Assembly (NCBI GenBank): GCA_963779765.1
Contig: CAVZZP010000004.1
Span: forward strand, 558,001-622,000
Reading direction: 5' to 3'
Length of the DNA: 64,000 bases
DNA from: Silicimonas sp963779765
GTDB lineage: Bacteria; Pseudomonadota; Alphaproteobacteria; Rhodobacterales; Rhodobacteraceae
In this document: positions 17,176 through 28,327 of the stretch, one piece after another
How the letters are laid out: each line of letters starts with the position of its first letter
Numbering within the stretch: position 1 is the stretch's first letter
The notes under the pieces: generated by a model
The model's input: the letters and a program-made list of their open reading frames with translations, nothing else
Told to the model about the DNA's origin: nothing
Database searches by the model: none
Made by a program: the position numbers and the translations under genes

Positions 17176-17279
17176 TGCGGCGATTCCTTCGCAGCGCAGA
17201 ATAAGAGCTAATCGCCCGCGATCAAGGAAGCCGTGCGTCTAAATCGTTATCGGCACGCCCGCGTTGCCGGAACCGCGCG

Positions 17280-19482
17280 TCAGCCCTCGATCCGGTTCAG
17301 GTCTGCGACGGCAAGGCACAGCGCGCTGATGCGATGAAGGAGGTTCAGCCTGTTCCGCCGCAGGATCTGGCTCTCGGCGTTCACCTGCACGGCCTCGAAG
17401 AAGGCGTCAATCGGCGCGCGGAGGTCGGCGAGTGCGGCCATCGCCGCGCCGAAGTCCTCGGCCTGCATGGCGGGCGCGATCTTCGCCTGAGCCTCGTCGA
17501 GCGCGGCGAACAGCGCGCGTTCCTCGTCGGTCTCGGCCAGCTTCGGGTCGGGGCCGTAGGAGTATTCGACCCCGTCCTTCTCCTGCGCCTGCGTCAGGAT
17601 GTTGTGCGCGCGCCGGAAGCCCTGGAGAAGGTTGCCCCCGTCCTCGGTGTCGAGGAACGCCTGCAACGCCTCGGCGCGGCGGACGAGAAGGGTCAGGTCA
17701 CAGACCCCGGCATGGCCAGGCAGGCATCGATCACGTCGTGTCGGATGCCCCTGTCGCGCAGGTAGACCTTCAGTCGGTCGTGCAGGAAAGCCAGAAGATC
17801 GTCGCTGATCGAAGGATCATGCGGCGAAATGAAGACCGCATAGGGCTGCCCTGCGTGTTCAGCCGCCAGAGCGTCATGGTCCATGCTGACGAAGCCGTCG
17901 CGGACGATTCGGCAAAGAAGTTCGTCGGGGAGACTGACGCCCTGCTCTGCCGACTGATGCCGCAAGACTTGCGCATCGAACGGACGGTCCACGTTGAGGC
18001 GCACCCCATTCTCCAGCACCAACCGGATCACCCCCAAAGCCGCCCGCCTCAGCGCGAATCGGATCCTTCGACCCCGTCGGCTTCTCGTCGATCGCCCAGA
18101 ACCCCGTCAGAGTGTCGATCTTGTCGGCCAGCGCCACCGCCACCGACAGCGGCGCCGTCGGCACGTCGTCGGAAGGCCCGAGCGGCTGGTAATGCTCCTT
18201 CGCCACCGCCGCCACGTCCTCGCCGTGACCTGCGGCCTTGGCGTAGTAGGCCCCCATCACCCCCTGCAACTCGGGAAATTCATAGACCATCTCCGACGAC
18301 AGGTCCGCCTTCGCGATCCGCGCGGCCGTCTCGGCCTTGTCGGGGTCCGCACCCACCAGAGGGGCGATCTCCCGCGCCAGCGCCGCGATCCGCTCGATCC
18401 GCTCGCCCTGGACCCAGCTTGTTGTGGAAGGTCACCGCCTTCAGCGCCTCCAGCCACTCGCCCATCCCCGCCTTCGCCACGCGCAGGTCGTTCTCCCAGA
18501 AGAACTTCGCGTCCGACAGCCGCGCCGACAGCACCTTGCGGTTGCCCTGAAGGATCGTCGCGCCGTCGTCCGCCGTCTCGCGGTTCGCCACGGTGACGAA
18601 GCGCACGATCCGGCCCGCCTTGTCGGTCACGCTGAAGAACTTCTGATGCTCCTTCATCGAGGTCCGCAGCACCTCGGGCGGCAGGTCCAGGAACTCCGCC
18701 CCGATCTCGCCCATCAGCACCACCGGCCATTCGACGAGGCCCGCGACCTCGGCCAGAAGGCCCTTGTCCTCGACCACCTCCAGCCCCTGCGCAAAGGCTC
18801 CCTGCGTCGCGTCGTGCCAGATGTGCTCGGCGCGTTCCTCCGCCGAGAGGATCACATGCGCCCGCTTCAGCTTGGCGGCGTAGTCGTCGAAGGACGACAC
18901 GCGGAACGCATCCGGCGCCATGAAGCGATGTCCGCGCGTCGTATCTCCCGCCACGATCCCGTCGACCTCGACCGGCACCACGGCAGCTTCTCCCGCCTGA
19001 TCGGTCAGGATGCAGAGGATCGAATGCAGCGGGCGCACCCATCGCAGCGAGCCCTCGCCCCAGCGCATCGACTTCGGCCAGGGGAAATTGCGCACCGTGC
19101 GCTCCAGCACCTCGGCGACGATCTCGGCCGCCTCGCGCCCCGGCTTCTCGACGACCGCGAACCAGACCTGGCCCTTCTTGTCGTCCCGCGCCTGAAGCTG
19201 ATCCTTCGTCAGACCCGTCGAGCGCAGGAACCCCTCCAGCGCCTGATCGGGCGCGTCGGTACGCGGCCCCTTCCGCTCCTCACGAAGCGCGGGAGAGCGA
19301 TCGAGAAGCCCCTCCACCGCCAGCGTCAGACGTCGCGGGGTCGCGAAGGCGGCGGCATGGGCATAGGTCAGCCCCGCCTCGACCAGACCGTCCGTCATCA
19401 GCCGGCGCAGATCTTCCGACGCCTGCCGCTGCATCCGTGCGGGGATTTCCTCGGAGAAGAGTTCGATCAGAAGATCGGGCAT
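17280..19482 (-). CDS. glyS: Glycyl-tRNA synthetase beta subunit (three frameshifts)
   Basis: The beta chain of the alpha2-beta2 glycyl-tRNA synthetase. The N-terminus MPDLLIELFSEEIPARMQ is diagnostic, and MKEHQKFFSV with FVTVANRETADDG are strongly conserved. Reading frame changes occur at about 18415, 18050 and 17700, yet similarity continues across all three (for example MVYEFPELQGVMGAYYA, then VALADKIDTLTGFWAI, then a C-terminal anticodon-binding part near LLVRRAEALQAFL). Since the gene is essential, sequencing indels are the likely explanation. It follows glyQ, DUF6446 and DUF1206 genes on the same strand. Confidence 0.93.
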
Positions 19483-19566
19483 GGGGGGCAGGTCCGGTTC
19501 GGCTCAGGGTTCAGGGGCGGTGGATAACCGCCCCTTCCTTCCCCGTCCAGTGCCGGACCCTTTGCG

Positions 19567-20403
19567 TCAGGCGGTGGCGTCGCGCGCCTTCTCCTGGGCC
19601 CAATCGCTGATCGTCTTCACGTCCGGGCCGGCGCAACGCGGCACGATGCGATAGATCGCCTCGATGGCGTTCTCGAGCGCGTAGCCCAAAAGACCAAGGC
19701 CAAGCAGCCCCAGAAGAACGCGCCCATAGTCCATACCGCGCACATAGGACAGCGCGTCGCCGACGCCTTTCGCCTGGCTCGGGTCGGCGCGCAGAGCGGC
19801 GACGAGCAGGAAGGCACCCACGATGCCCACGACGATTGCATGCGCCACAAAGCCCGCGCGCATCGCGGGGTCGAGGCGGCGCGTCGTCGGCGTCACGCGA
19901 ATGTTCTCTTCATACTTGCGCGCCCATCCCTTGTAGAAATGGACGGCAGCGACACCCAGAAGCGCAAGCGCCACGGCGGCCGCGATCCACTTGCCGAAAG
20001 GCATCGCCATCATCTTCGTGGTCCAGTCGCCATCGCCCGAGGAATTGCCCCGCGCCAGCGCCAGGACCGACACGCCAAGCGCGCCGTACCAGATCCCCGA
20101 CACGACGAGGGCGACCCGCGCGAAGACCCCCTTCTCGTCGTCGCCACGGCGTTCGAGGTCGTACCATGCCGCGACCAGCCGCCAGACGCCGAAGCACATG
20201 AGACCAAGGGCGATAAGCCAGAGGAGGGCGATACCGAAGGGTTCGTCCCTCAAAGTCGCGAGAGCGCCCTTGGTGTCCTCGGTCTGTCCCCCGGCCCAGG
20301 CCGCAGCCAGCGTCAGCCCTCCGAGGACGGCGTAAACAGCGGCGCGGGCGCTGTATCCCACCCGCATCATCGGTACGACCCAGTTCGGTGCAGTGTCTGA
20401 CAT
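19567..20403 (-). CDS. DUF1206 membrane protein
   Basis: A 278-residue inner-membrane protein with three repeated two-helix units, each opening with a YxARAAVY- or GFVAHAIV-type segment (RVGYSARAAVYAVLGGLTL; VFARVALVVSGIWYGALGV; MRAGFVAHAIVVGIVGAFL). This threefold pattern is the signature of DUF1206. No function is known. GGAGG precedes the ATG at 20403. It is inserted between the two glycyl-tRNA synthetase subunit genes. Confidence 0.85.
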   Translation of the reverse strand: MSDTAPNWVVPMMRVGYSARAAVYAVLGGLTLAAAWAGGQTEDTKGALATLRDEPFGIALLWLIALGLMCFGVWRLVAAWYDLERRGDDEKGVFARVALVVSGIWYGALGVSVLALARGNSSGDGDWTTKMMAMPFGKWIAAAVALALLGVAAVHFYKGWARKYEENIRVTPTTRRLDPAMRAGFVAHAIVVGIVGAFLLVAALRADPSQAKGVGDALSYVRGMDYGRVLLGLLGLGLLGYALENAIEAIYRIVPRCAGPDVKTISDWAQEKARDATA

Positions 20404-20458
20404 CGGCGCGTCCTCCTGCCGGACAAAGCGCCTGCGACCGTATTCGGTTCCGCCGAGG

Positions 20459-20980
20459 CTACTGTTCGGGAGGAGGCGGACAGTCCTGCGGCAGGGGATC
20501 TCCGTCGAAGAAGGCCTGGCCGCAGGCGTTGATCTGGTGCCACACGAAGCCGCGCCCGTCCCCGCCGATGGCGACCACGCGGTCGAAGCCGTAAACGATG
20601 TTGCCCTCGCCCAGGAAGGCCGTCGCCGTCCCCTCCTCCAGCGCGGCCCCGATGGCCGCGGCGTCGAAGCAGTCGAACCAGCCCGGCGCCACGTTCGGCA
20701 CCGCGCCCTCGTAGACCACATAGCTTTCGGTCAGCATCGCCTGGCTCAACCCGGTCTCGAAACAGGCCCGGTAGCGGAGGGGGGAGCTGTCGGCGTCGAT
20801 GGCCTGCACGTTCTCGGCCCCGATTGCCTCGGGTTCTCCCGTCGCCACCGAGGTCAGACGCACTTCGGACGCCTCGGCCGAGACGGTGTCGTAAAAGGCG
20901 TAGACCTGGAAATAATACATCGCCGCGCCGGCGATCAGGCCCGAGACCACGAGTATCATGGCGACGATCTTCCCGCTCAT
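20459..20980 (-). CDS. DUF6446 family membrane-anchored protein
   Basis: A 173-residue protein with one N-terminal membrane helix (MILVVSGLIAGAAMYYFQV) and an extracytoplasmic domain containing three cysteines (YRACFE, WFDCFD, NACGQ). It matches the small Rhodobacterales family found between glyQ and glyS; function unknown. It starts 4 bp after the glyQ stop, so it is very probably co-transcribed. Confidence 0.75.
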   Translation of the reverse strand: MSGKIVAMILVVSGLIAGAAMYYFQVYAFYDTVSAEASEVRLTSVATGEPEAIGAENVQAIDADSSPLRYRACFETGLSQAMLTESYVVYEGAVPNVAPGWFDCFDAAAIGAALEEGTATAFLGEGNIVYGFDRVVAIGGDGRGFVWHQINACGQAFFDGDPLPQDCPPPPEQ

Positions 20981-20984
20981 GCCC

Positions 20985-21927
20985 TCACGCCGCCGCGCCG
21001 GCCGCTTCGGTGGTGACGAAGGCGTCGGCGCAGGCCTTCGCCAAAGCCCGCACCCGCCCGATATAGGCCTGCCGCTCGGTCACGCTGATGACGCCGCGCG
21101 CGTCGAGCAGGTTGAAGAGGTGGCTCGCCTTGATGCACTGATCGTAGGCCGGATGCGCCATGACGATGCGTCTGGCCGGTCTTCGGGTCGATGTCGTCGG
21201 CCGCGAGGATACGCTGGCATTCTGCCTCCGCGTCCTCGAAGTGCTTCAACAGCATCGCCGTGTCGGCCACGTCGAAGTTCCACCGAGAATACTCCTGCTC
21301 GGTCTGCCGGAAGATGTCGCCATAGCTCAGCGGGATCGGCGACTGCGGATCGTTGAACGGCATCTCCATGACGTGGTCGATCCCGAGGACGTACATCGCA
21401 AGCCGTTCCAGCCCATAGGTCAGCTCGCCCGACACCGGCTTGCAGTCGTGGCCCCCGACCTGCTGGAAATAGGTGAACTGCGACACTTCCATCCCGTCGC
21501 ACCAGACCTCCCAGCCAAGCCCCCAGGCGCCAAGCGTCGGGCTTTCCCAGTCGTCCTCGACGAAGCGGATGTCGTGAAGCGCGGCGTCGATACCGATGGC
21601 CTCGAGCGAGCCGAGGTAGAGCGCCTGAAGGTCCGGCGGCGAGGGCTTTATCAGCACCTGGTACTGGTAATAGTGCTGAAGCCGGTTCGGGTTCTCGCCA
21701 TAGCGCCCGTCGGTCGGCCGCCGGGACGGCTGGACATAGGCCGCAGCCCAGGCCTTTCCGCCAAGCGCGCGAAGCGTGGTCGCCGGGTGGAAGGTGCCCG
21801 CGCCGACCTCCATGTCGTAGGGCTGGAGGATCGCGCAGCCCTTCGACGCCCAATAGGTCTGAAGCCTCAGGATGATCTCCTGGAAGCTCTTCGGGCGCAC
21901 CGCAGCGGACGGGCTTTCGACGGACAT
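20985..21927 (-). CDS. glyQ: Glycyl-tRNA synthetase alpha subunit (one frameshift)
   Basis: The catalytic alpha chain. FQEIILRLQTYWASKGCAI, then LQPYDMEVGAGTFHPAT, then the motif 2 region ending in NRLQHYYQYQVLIKPSP, are nearly invariant in the family. A one-base insertion near 21171 shifts the last ~60 codons; the conserved tail (VMAHPAYDQCIKASHLFN) is readable in the next frame and ends at the stop at 20985. The start at 21927 is chosen over 21945 because of GAGAGG spacing. It leads the glyQ-DUF6446-DUF1206-glyS run. Confidence 0.94.
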
Positions 21928-22077
21928 GGGCGGAACCTCTCGCAACTCGCGTTCTCAATAGGCAACAGGCCCGACGGGGTCAATCTGACCCCCTTGAAAC
22001 CCCTCGCGCTCGGTCCAGCCTTTCTCTAGAACAGCCGCAGTCGGCGCCCTGGGGGGCCTCCAAGGATCGGGATCGGT

Positions 22078-23773
22078 ATGAACGTTTGGCGGGTCATCGT
22101 TGCCATTTGCCTGAGCATCTTCCTGGCCGGGGCCGCCTCGGCGCAACAATCCTGGGTGCAGATCGAGGCGCAACCTACGGAACGCGAAGCCCTTTCTCGC
22201 GCCAACGCCTATGCCGCGCAGCTTCCCGACGTCAACGCGTTCCGGCTTCGCTCGAACTGGCACGCCATCGCCCTCGGCCCCTATTCCGAGGCGGAAGCAC
22301 GCCAGCGCCTTCTCGAACTGCGGGCATCGCGCGCCGTGCCGTCCGACGCCTTCGTCTCGGACGGACGCTCGTTCCGGGATCGCATCTTCGGCACCGGCGT
22401 CGCAGCAACTGCGCCCGCCGCGCCCCTGGCCCCGCCGCCCGTCCTCGAAGCCGGCGAGGAGACCCCCGCCGAGGCCCGCCGCAGCGAGGCGCAGCTCACC
22501 CGCGAGGATCGCGCCCTGATCCAGACCGCGATGCAATGGGAAGGCGTCTATTCCTCGGTGATCGACGCCTCCTTCGGTCCCGGCACCCGCCGCGCGATGG
22601 CCGACTGGCAGCAGCTCAACGGCTATGAGCCGACGGGCATCCTCACGACGCTCCAGCGGCGCGAACTCGTCGACGGCTACCTCGGCGTCCTCGACGCCCT
22701 TGGCCTTGCCCCCGTGATCGACGAAAGGGCCGGCATCCAGGTCGACATGCCTGCGGGCCTCGTCCGCTTCGACCGCTACGAGTCGCCCTTCGCGCACTAC
22801 GCGCCCGCGACCGATGATGGCGTGCGGGTCGTCCTCATCAGCCAGTCCGGGGATCAGAACACGCTCGGCGCGCTCTACGACATCCTCCAGACGCTGGAAA
22901 TCGTCCCGATCGAGGGAGAGCGCGAGCTTGGCCAGTCCGAGTTCACCATCGAGGGCACGAACGCGACGACCCAATCCTATACCTACGCGCGCCTCACCGG
23001 CGGCGCGGTCAAGGGCTTCACCCTCGCCTGGCCTGCGGGCGATGAAAAGCGCTTCCGCCTGGCCCTGTCCCGGATGCGCGACAGCTTCACGCCGCTCGAC
23101 GGCGTCCTGCCCGACACCGAAGGCACGGCGATCCAGAACATCGACCTTCTCTCGGGTCTCGAAATCCGCCGCCCCGGTACCACGGCCTCGGGCTTCTACA
23201 TCGACGGCTCGGGCACGGTCCTGACCACCTCGGGCGCTGTCGCGCAATGCGCCCGCGTGACGCTCGACGGCGAGGTCGAGGCTCAGGTGACGGCGCGTGA
23301 CGACGCCTTGGGCCTCGCCCTTCTGACGCCCAGCGAGTCGCTCGCACCCACTTTCGGTCGCGCGCCTCTCGACGAACGAGCCGCGGCTTGCCTCGGACAT
23401 CGCCGTGGCGGGCTACAGCTACGGCGGGCTTCTGTCGGCCCCGGTCCTGTCCTTCGGCACGCTCGCCGACGTGAAGGGCCTCGACGGCGACGACCGTGTG
23501 CAACGTCTCGACGTCTCGAACGAGCCGGGCGACGCAGGCGGCCCGGTCTTCGACGGCTCGGGCGCCGTGGTGGGAATGCTTCTCGCCCCGCGGGCGGGGG
23601 ACCGTCAGCTTCCCGGCGACGTGGCCTTCGCCGCCGACGCCCCGGCCCTGTCCGCCTTCCTCGCCGCGAATGGCATCACGCCGGACGAGACGGCAATCGG
23701 CGAGATGATGGCGCCCGAGGACCTGACGGTTCTCGCCACCGACCTGACGGTGCTGGTGTCCTGCTGGAACTGA
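22078..23773 (+). CDS. Secreted SPOR/peptidoglycan-binding trypsin-like protein lacking catalytic residues (one frameshift)
   Basis: About 565 residues when joined at ~23383. A signal peptide (CLSIFLAGAASAQ) is followed by a SPOR-like repeat (SWVQIEAQPTEREALSRANA), then a peptidoglycan-binding domain (DASFGPGTRRAMADWQQLNG), then a trypsin-fold domain from about residue 370. In the last domain the usual TxxHVV motif reads LTTSGAVAQC and the nucleophile motif GDSGGP reads GDAGGP (alanine codon at 23534), so both His and Ser are gone. It is probably a periplasmic binding or scaffold protein rather than a protease. It converges on trkH with a 3 bp gap. Confidence 0.85.
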
Positions 23774-23776
23774 GCC

Positions 23777-25225
23777 TCATCCCCGCCAGAAGCGCGAGGT
23801 GAAGAGGACGAAGACCACCATCAACTCGAGCCGGCCGCAGAGCATGGCGAAGGTCAGGATCCATTTCGCCGTGTCGTTCAGCGTGGCGAAGTTGCCGGCC
23901 GGCCCGATGACGGGACCAAGGCCCGGTCCTACGTTGGCGATGGCCGTCGCGGCTCCCGACACCGAGGTCACGAAGTCGAGCCCCGTCGCCGACAGCAGCA
24001 CCGAGAACACGCCCAGGGACACGAAGAACAGCGTCAGGAACGCGGTCACCGACGACAGCACGTCCTCGGTCAGCGTCTGTCCGCCATAGCGGATCTGGAA
24101 CACGCCGTTCGGGCTGTGGATGCGCCGGATCTGCGTCGCAATGGCCGCGATCAGGATCTGGTAGCGGAAGATCTTGACCGAACAACAGGTCGATCCCGCA
24201 CATCCCCCGATCAGCCCGATGAAGAAGAACAACGCTACCGGAAACGGACCCCAGAGCTGATAGTCGACGCTGGCGAACCCGGTCCCGGTGATGATCGAGG
24301 TGATGTTGAACGTCGCTTCCCGTACCGCGTGTGTCAGGTGATCGCCATTTGCGACGACGCGATACAGCGTGATGACGGCGACAAGGGCGAGGATCAGCCA
24401 GAGATAGGCCCTGACCTGGCTGTCCCGATAAACGGGTCGGACAGAACCGGCGAGGATCTGGACGTAACGGACGAAGGGCAGGCTCGCCAGCACCATGAAG
24501 ACGGAGGCGACATACTCCGGCGCCCCCTGATAGTTGCCGAACGAGGCATCGTGGGTCGAGAAGCCCCCGGTCGAGACGGTCGTGAGAGCATGATTGATCG
24601 CGTTGAACCAGGTGAAGCCGCTGGCGAGAAAGGACAGCACGCAGGCGACCGTGAGACCCACGTAGACGATCGAGATCCGCGAGGCGATCTCGGCGGCGCG
24701 CGGCAGCACCTTGCCGTCGGTCTCGAAGGCCTCGGAGCGGAAAATCTGCATCCCGCCCACCCGAAGCTCGGGCAGAAAGGCCATGGCGACGACGATGATG
24801 CCGACGCCGCCGAACCATTGCAGCATCGAGCGCCACAGGAGGATCCCCGCCGGCAGGTCGTCGAGACCCACGAAGACGGTGGACCCCGTCGTCGTAAGAC
24901 CGCTCATCGCCTCGAAGTAGGCGTCGGTGAAGCTGGCGTCTGTGGCGCCCCGCATGAAGGGGATCGCGCCGAAGAGGGGCAGCACCACCCAGACCATCGT
25001 CGTCAGAAGGAAAAGCTGCCGGTTCTCCATCCGGCCCGTGACCGAGTTGGCCGAGGCCAGCGCGATCAGGCCGCCCGTAAGGATGGTGACGACGGCGGCT
25101 TCGAGGAAAACGCCCGCCTCGCCGTTGCCCACGGCGAGATCCGCCATCATGGGCAGGATCATCGACGCGCCGATCGCGGCGACCACAAGCCCGATGATAT
25201 AGCCGACGGGCCGAAAGTCGATCAT
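23777..25225 (-). CDS. trkH: TrkH-family potassium uptake protein
   Basis: A 482-residue inner-membrane K+ channel/transporter subunit with four pore repeats. The selectivity loops are recognisable as GLTTTGSTVF, TTVSTGGFSTHDAS, SIITGTGFAS and ANVGPGLGP, and GGCAGSTCCSVK is the family loop. It normally works with the NAD-binding TrkA, which is not in this window. The ATG at 25225 opens at MIDFRPVGYIIG, matching the family N-terminus. A 17-codon extension upstream is not conserved. Confidence 0.94.
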   Translation of the reverse strand: MIDFRPVGYIIGLVVAAIGASMILPMMADLAVGNGEAGVFLEAAVVTILTGGLIALASANSVTGRMENRQLFLLTTMVWVVLPLFGAIPFMRGATDASFTDAYFEAMSGLTTTGSTVFVGLDDLPAGILLWRSMLQWFGGVGIIVVAMAFLPELRVGGMQIFRSEAFETDGKVLPRAAEIASRISIVYVGLTVACVLSFLASGFTWFNAINHALTTVSTGGFSTHDASFGNYQGAPEYVASVFMVLASLPFVRYVQILAGSVRPVYRDSQVRAYLWLILALVAVITLYRVVANGDHLTHAVREATFNITSIITGTGFASVDYQLWGPFPVALFFFIGLIGGCAGSTCCSVKIFRYQILIAAIATQIRRIHSPNGVFQIRYGGQTLTEDVLSSVTAFLTLFFVSLGVFSVLLSATGLDFVTSVSGAATAIANVGPGLGPVIGPAGNFATLNDTAKWILTFAMLCGRLELMVVFVLFTSRFWRG

Positions 25226-25256
25226 GCGGGACCCCTGTCCCTGCCGTTCGGCGAGG

Positions 25257-25826
25257 TCAGCCAAGGTAGGCCGCACGCCGTTCCGCGTCGCTCAACCATA
25301 CGGGTTGAACAACAGGAGATCCCTCGGCGTCGAAGAAGGGCGTCGTCTTGTGGCGGCCGGACAAGCGCGCGCCCAGGACGTGCGACAGGTGCCCTACGAT
25401 GGCGCCGACGACGGCCACTCCGCCGCTTTTCGGGGCACCCTTGTCCATCATGCGCGCGGCGAGCGGCGGCAAGGCCTCCTGTGGTGTCAGGTTCCAGGTG
25501 ATGACGCCCGCGTGCGGGACGCCGCGCGTCCCGGCCGAATTGACGAAGGGCGTCCCGCAGCATCCGGCATACCAGCGGATCGGACCCTTCTTCGTCAGCC
25601 GCAGGGACCGCAAGTGCTCCCTCCCCTCCAGCAACTCGACCCGGTCCACCGTCGTCAGAAGAAGGTCGGTGCCGCCCCTGGGATCAAGCCTGTCGCCCCG
25701 CCCCAGGTGTCGCGCTTGAGCCTGGCAATCCTTGCAGGCGCACACGATGTGCGTTCCCTTGGACAATCCGATGCGTGCGCGCATCTTGCCGCAGTCGCAC
25801 CGCCAGTCACACATCCGATCCGTCAT
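25257..25826 (-). CDS. DUF6151 protein, GFA-like cysteine-rich domain
   Basis: A 189-residue protein with the zinc-type cysteine layout of the glutathione-dependent formaldehyde-activating fold: CDWRCDCGKMRARI, CACKDCQAQARHLG and WYAGCCGTPFVN. This spacing matches DUF6151, which lacks demonstrated activity. It is probably cytoplasmic and zinc-binding. GGAGAGG precedes the ATG at 25826. It sits between trkH and folE2 on the same strand. Confidence 0.75.
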   Translation of the reverse strand: MTDRMCDWRCDCGKMRARIGLSKGTHIVCACKDCQAQARHLGRGDRLDPRGGTDLLLTTVDRVELLEGREHLRSLRLTKKGPIRWYAGCCGTPFVNSAGTRGVPHAGVITWNLTPQEALPPLAARMMDKGAPKSGGVAVVGAIVGHLSHVLGARLSGRHKTTPFFDAEGSPVVQPVWLSDAERRAAYLG

Positions 25827-25885
25827 CCAAAGCCTCTCCACGCGGGCCGCCACTCTAGCAGCGACCCGCGACCGGGCAAGCGTCC

Positions 25886-26986
<1,101 letters not shown>

Positions 26987-27040
26987 CCGTCTTTCCCCTT
27001 CGTGTCCCGCGAGGATAATCCCGTCGTCCTTGCCGTTTCT

Positions 27041-27799
27041 TTACGAAGGGGCAGGTACGCCGGATCTCACGTAGGTCTCGACGAAACGCCGCAGGATGCG
27101 CTCCGGCACCGTGACCTCGGCCGAGAGGCAGGCGCGAGTCAGTTCCTCGGCCGCCTCGGGTTCGAAATAGCCCCGGTTGCGATAGATGCGAATGCGGTCC
27201 GCGAAGACCTGCCCGTCCGCCTCCGGGTGGAACTGAGTGGCATAGACGTTCCGCCCCGCGCGGATCATCTGGAACGGGCAGCCCTCCGACCCGGCGAGAT
27301 GCACCGCGCCCGGCGGCAGCGCCTGCACCGCCTCCTTGTGGCCGACAAGCGCCGCGAACCGCTCCGGCAGCCCCCGCAGCAACGGATCCGAGCGCCCGTC
27401 CTCCGTCACCTCGCAGGTCACGGCAGAGACCGGCTCGCCATAGCGCGCCTTCGAGACCTCGCCGCCCAGGTGATGCGCCAGAAGGCCGATGCCATAGCAA
27501 CAGCCGAGAAACGGCATGTCCTGCGAAACGATCTGCGGCATCAGCGCCAGAAGCTCGGCCTCGGCGCGCGCCTCGACGGCGTCGCGCGTCGCCGGGTCGT
27601 CCGAGACGCAGCCGGGTCCGCCACCAACGATCACCGCGCCGAAATCGTCCAGAGACACATCGCCCGGAAGCGGCCCCTGCTCCATGCGGATGCGCCTGAC
27701 CTGGCCCTCGTCCAGCCCGCCCTTGTCGAGGAAGGCACGAAACTCGCCGTCCGACGCCTCGTCCTCAGGGCGGAGTTGAAGGATAAGGACGCGCGTCAT
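27041..27799 (-). CDS. Class I glutamine amidotransferase domain protein
   Basis: A 252-residue protein with a triad-type GATase fold. The nucleophile region is FLGCCYGIGLLAHHLGG (cysteine in GCCYG), and the His/Glu pair is in YATQFHPEAD. It resembles stand-alone GuaA-like amidotransferases of unknown substrate, such as gamma-glutamyl hydrolases acting on peptides. It starts 12 bp after the preceding acetyltransferase stop. Confidence 0.85.
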   Translation of the reverse strand: MTRVLILQLRPEDEASDGEFRAFLDKGGLDEGQVRRIRMEQGPLPGDVSLDDFGAVIVGGGPGCVSDDPATRDAVEARAEAELLALMPQIVSQDMPFLGCCYGIGLLAHHLGGEVSKARYGEPVSAVTCEVTEDGRSDPLLRGLPERFAALVGHKEAVQALPPGAVHLAGSEGCPFQMIRAGRNVYATQFHPEADGQVFADRIRIYRNRGYFEPEAAEELTRACLSAEVTVPERILRRFVETYVRSGVPAPS

Positions 27800-27810
27800 C
27801 GGCTCTCCGC

Positions 27811-28327
27811 TCAAGCGTTCGAGGCTTCGGATATGGGGATCGCCGACCCGCCGCGCCAGTCCGGAACCGACAGCGCCTTCTCCATCACCGCGTTGCGCAA
27901 CGCGACCCCGTTGCGCACCACTTCCTGCCGCTGCACGACGCGCCAGCCGTGACGAACGAAGAACGGCTCCGCCACGAGGCTCGCCTCCGTCCTCAGCCGC
28001 GTCACCCCGACCGACCGCGCCCGGCCTTCGACCACGGCATAAAGCGCGTCGCCCACGCCCTTCCGCGCGAAGGCAGGATGGACGTAGGCGAAGTCCAGCA
28101 GATCACCCTTCAGCCCCATGAAGCCGGCGACCTCGCCACTCGACCTCGGCCACGACGATGTCGAGGCCATCGAGCCGCTTGGTCCACGCCTCGACCGTCG
28201 GCACGGCGGGCGACCACGCCGCACGCTCTGCCTCGCTGTAGGCCTCCGCGCCCCGCACGGCGGCATGGAACACCTCGGCCAGTGCGGGAACATCCTTCGC
28301 ACGGGCAGAACGCACCACGACCTCCAT
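27811..28327 (-). CDS. GNAT-family N-acetyltransferase (one frameshift)
   Basis: About 170 residues when joined near 28133. The N-terminal part starts MEVVVRSARAKDVPALAEVF, and the acetyl-CoA site is in VHPAFARKGVGDALYAVVE (the R/QxxGxG/A motif). The frame breaks within VAEVEWSGEVAGFMGL, where both sides are clearly GNAT. Its start overlaps the metZ stop (TGATG), so translation is coupled. Acceptor substrate unknown. Confidence 0.85.

Noticed and set aside
22078..23773. Active secreted serine protease
   Set aside because: Catalytic Ser is Ala (GDAGGP) and the His position is absent.
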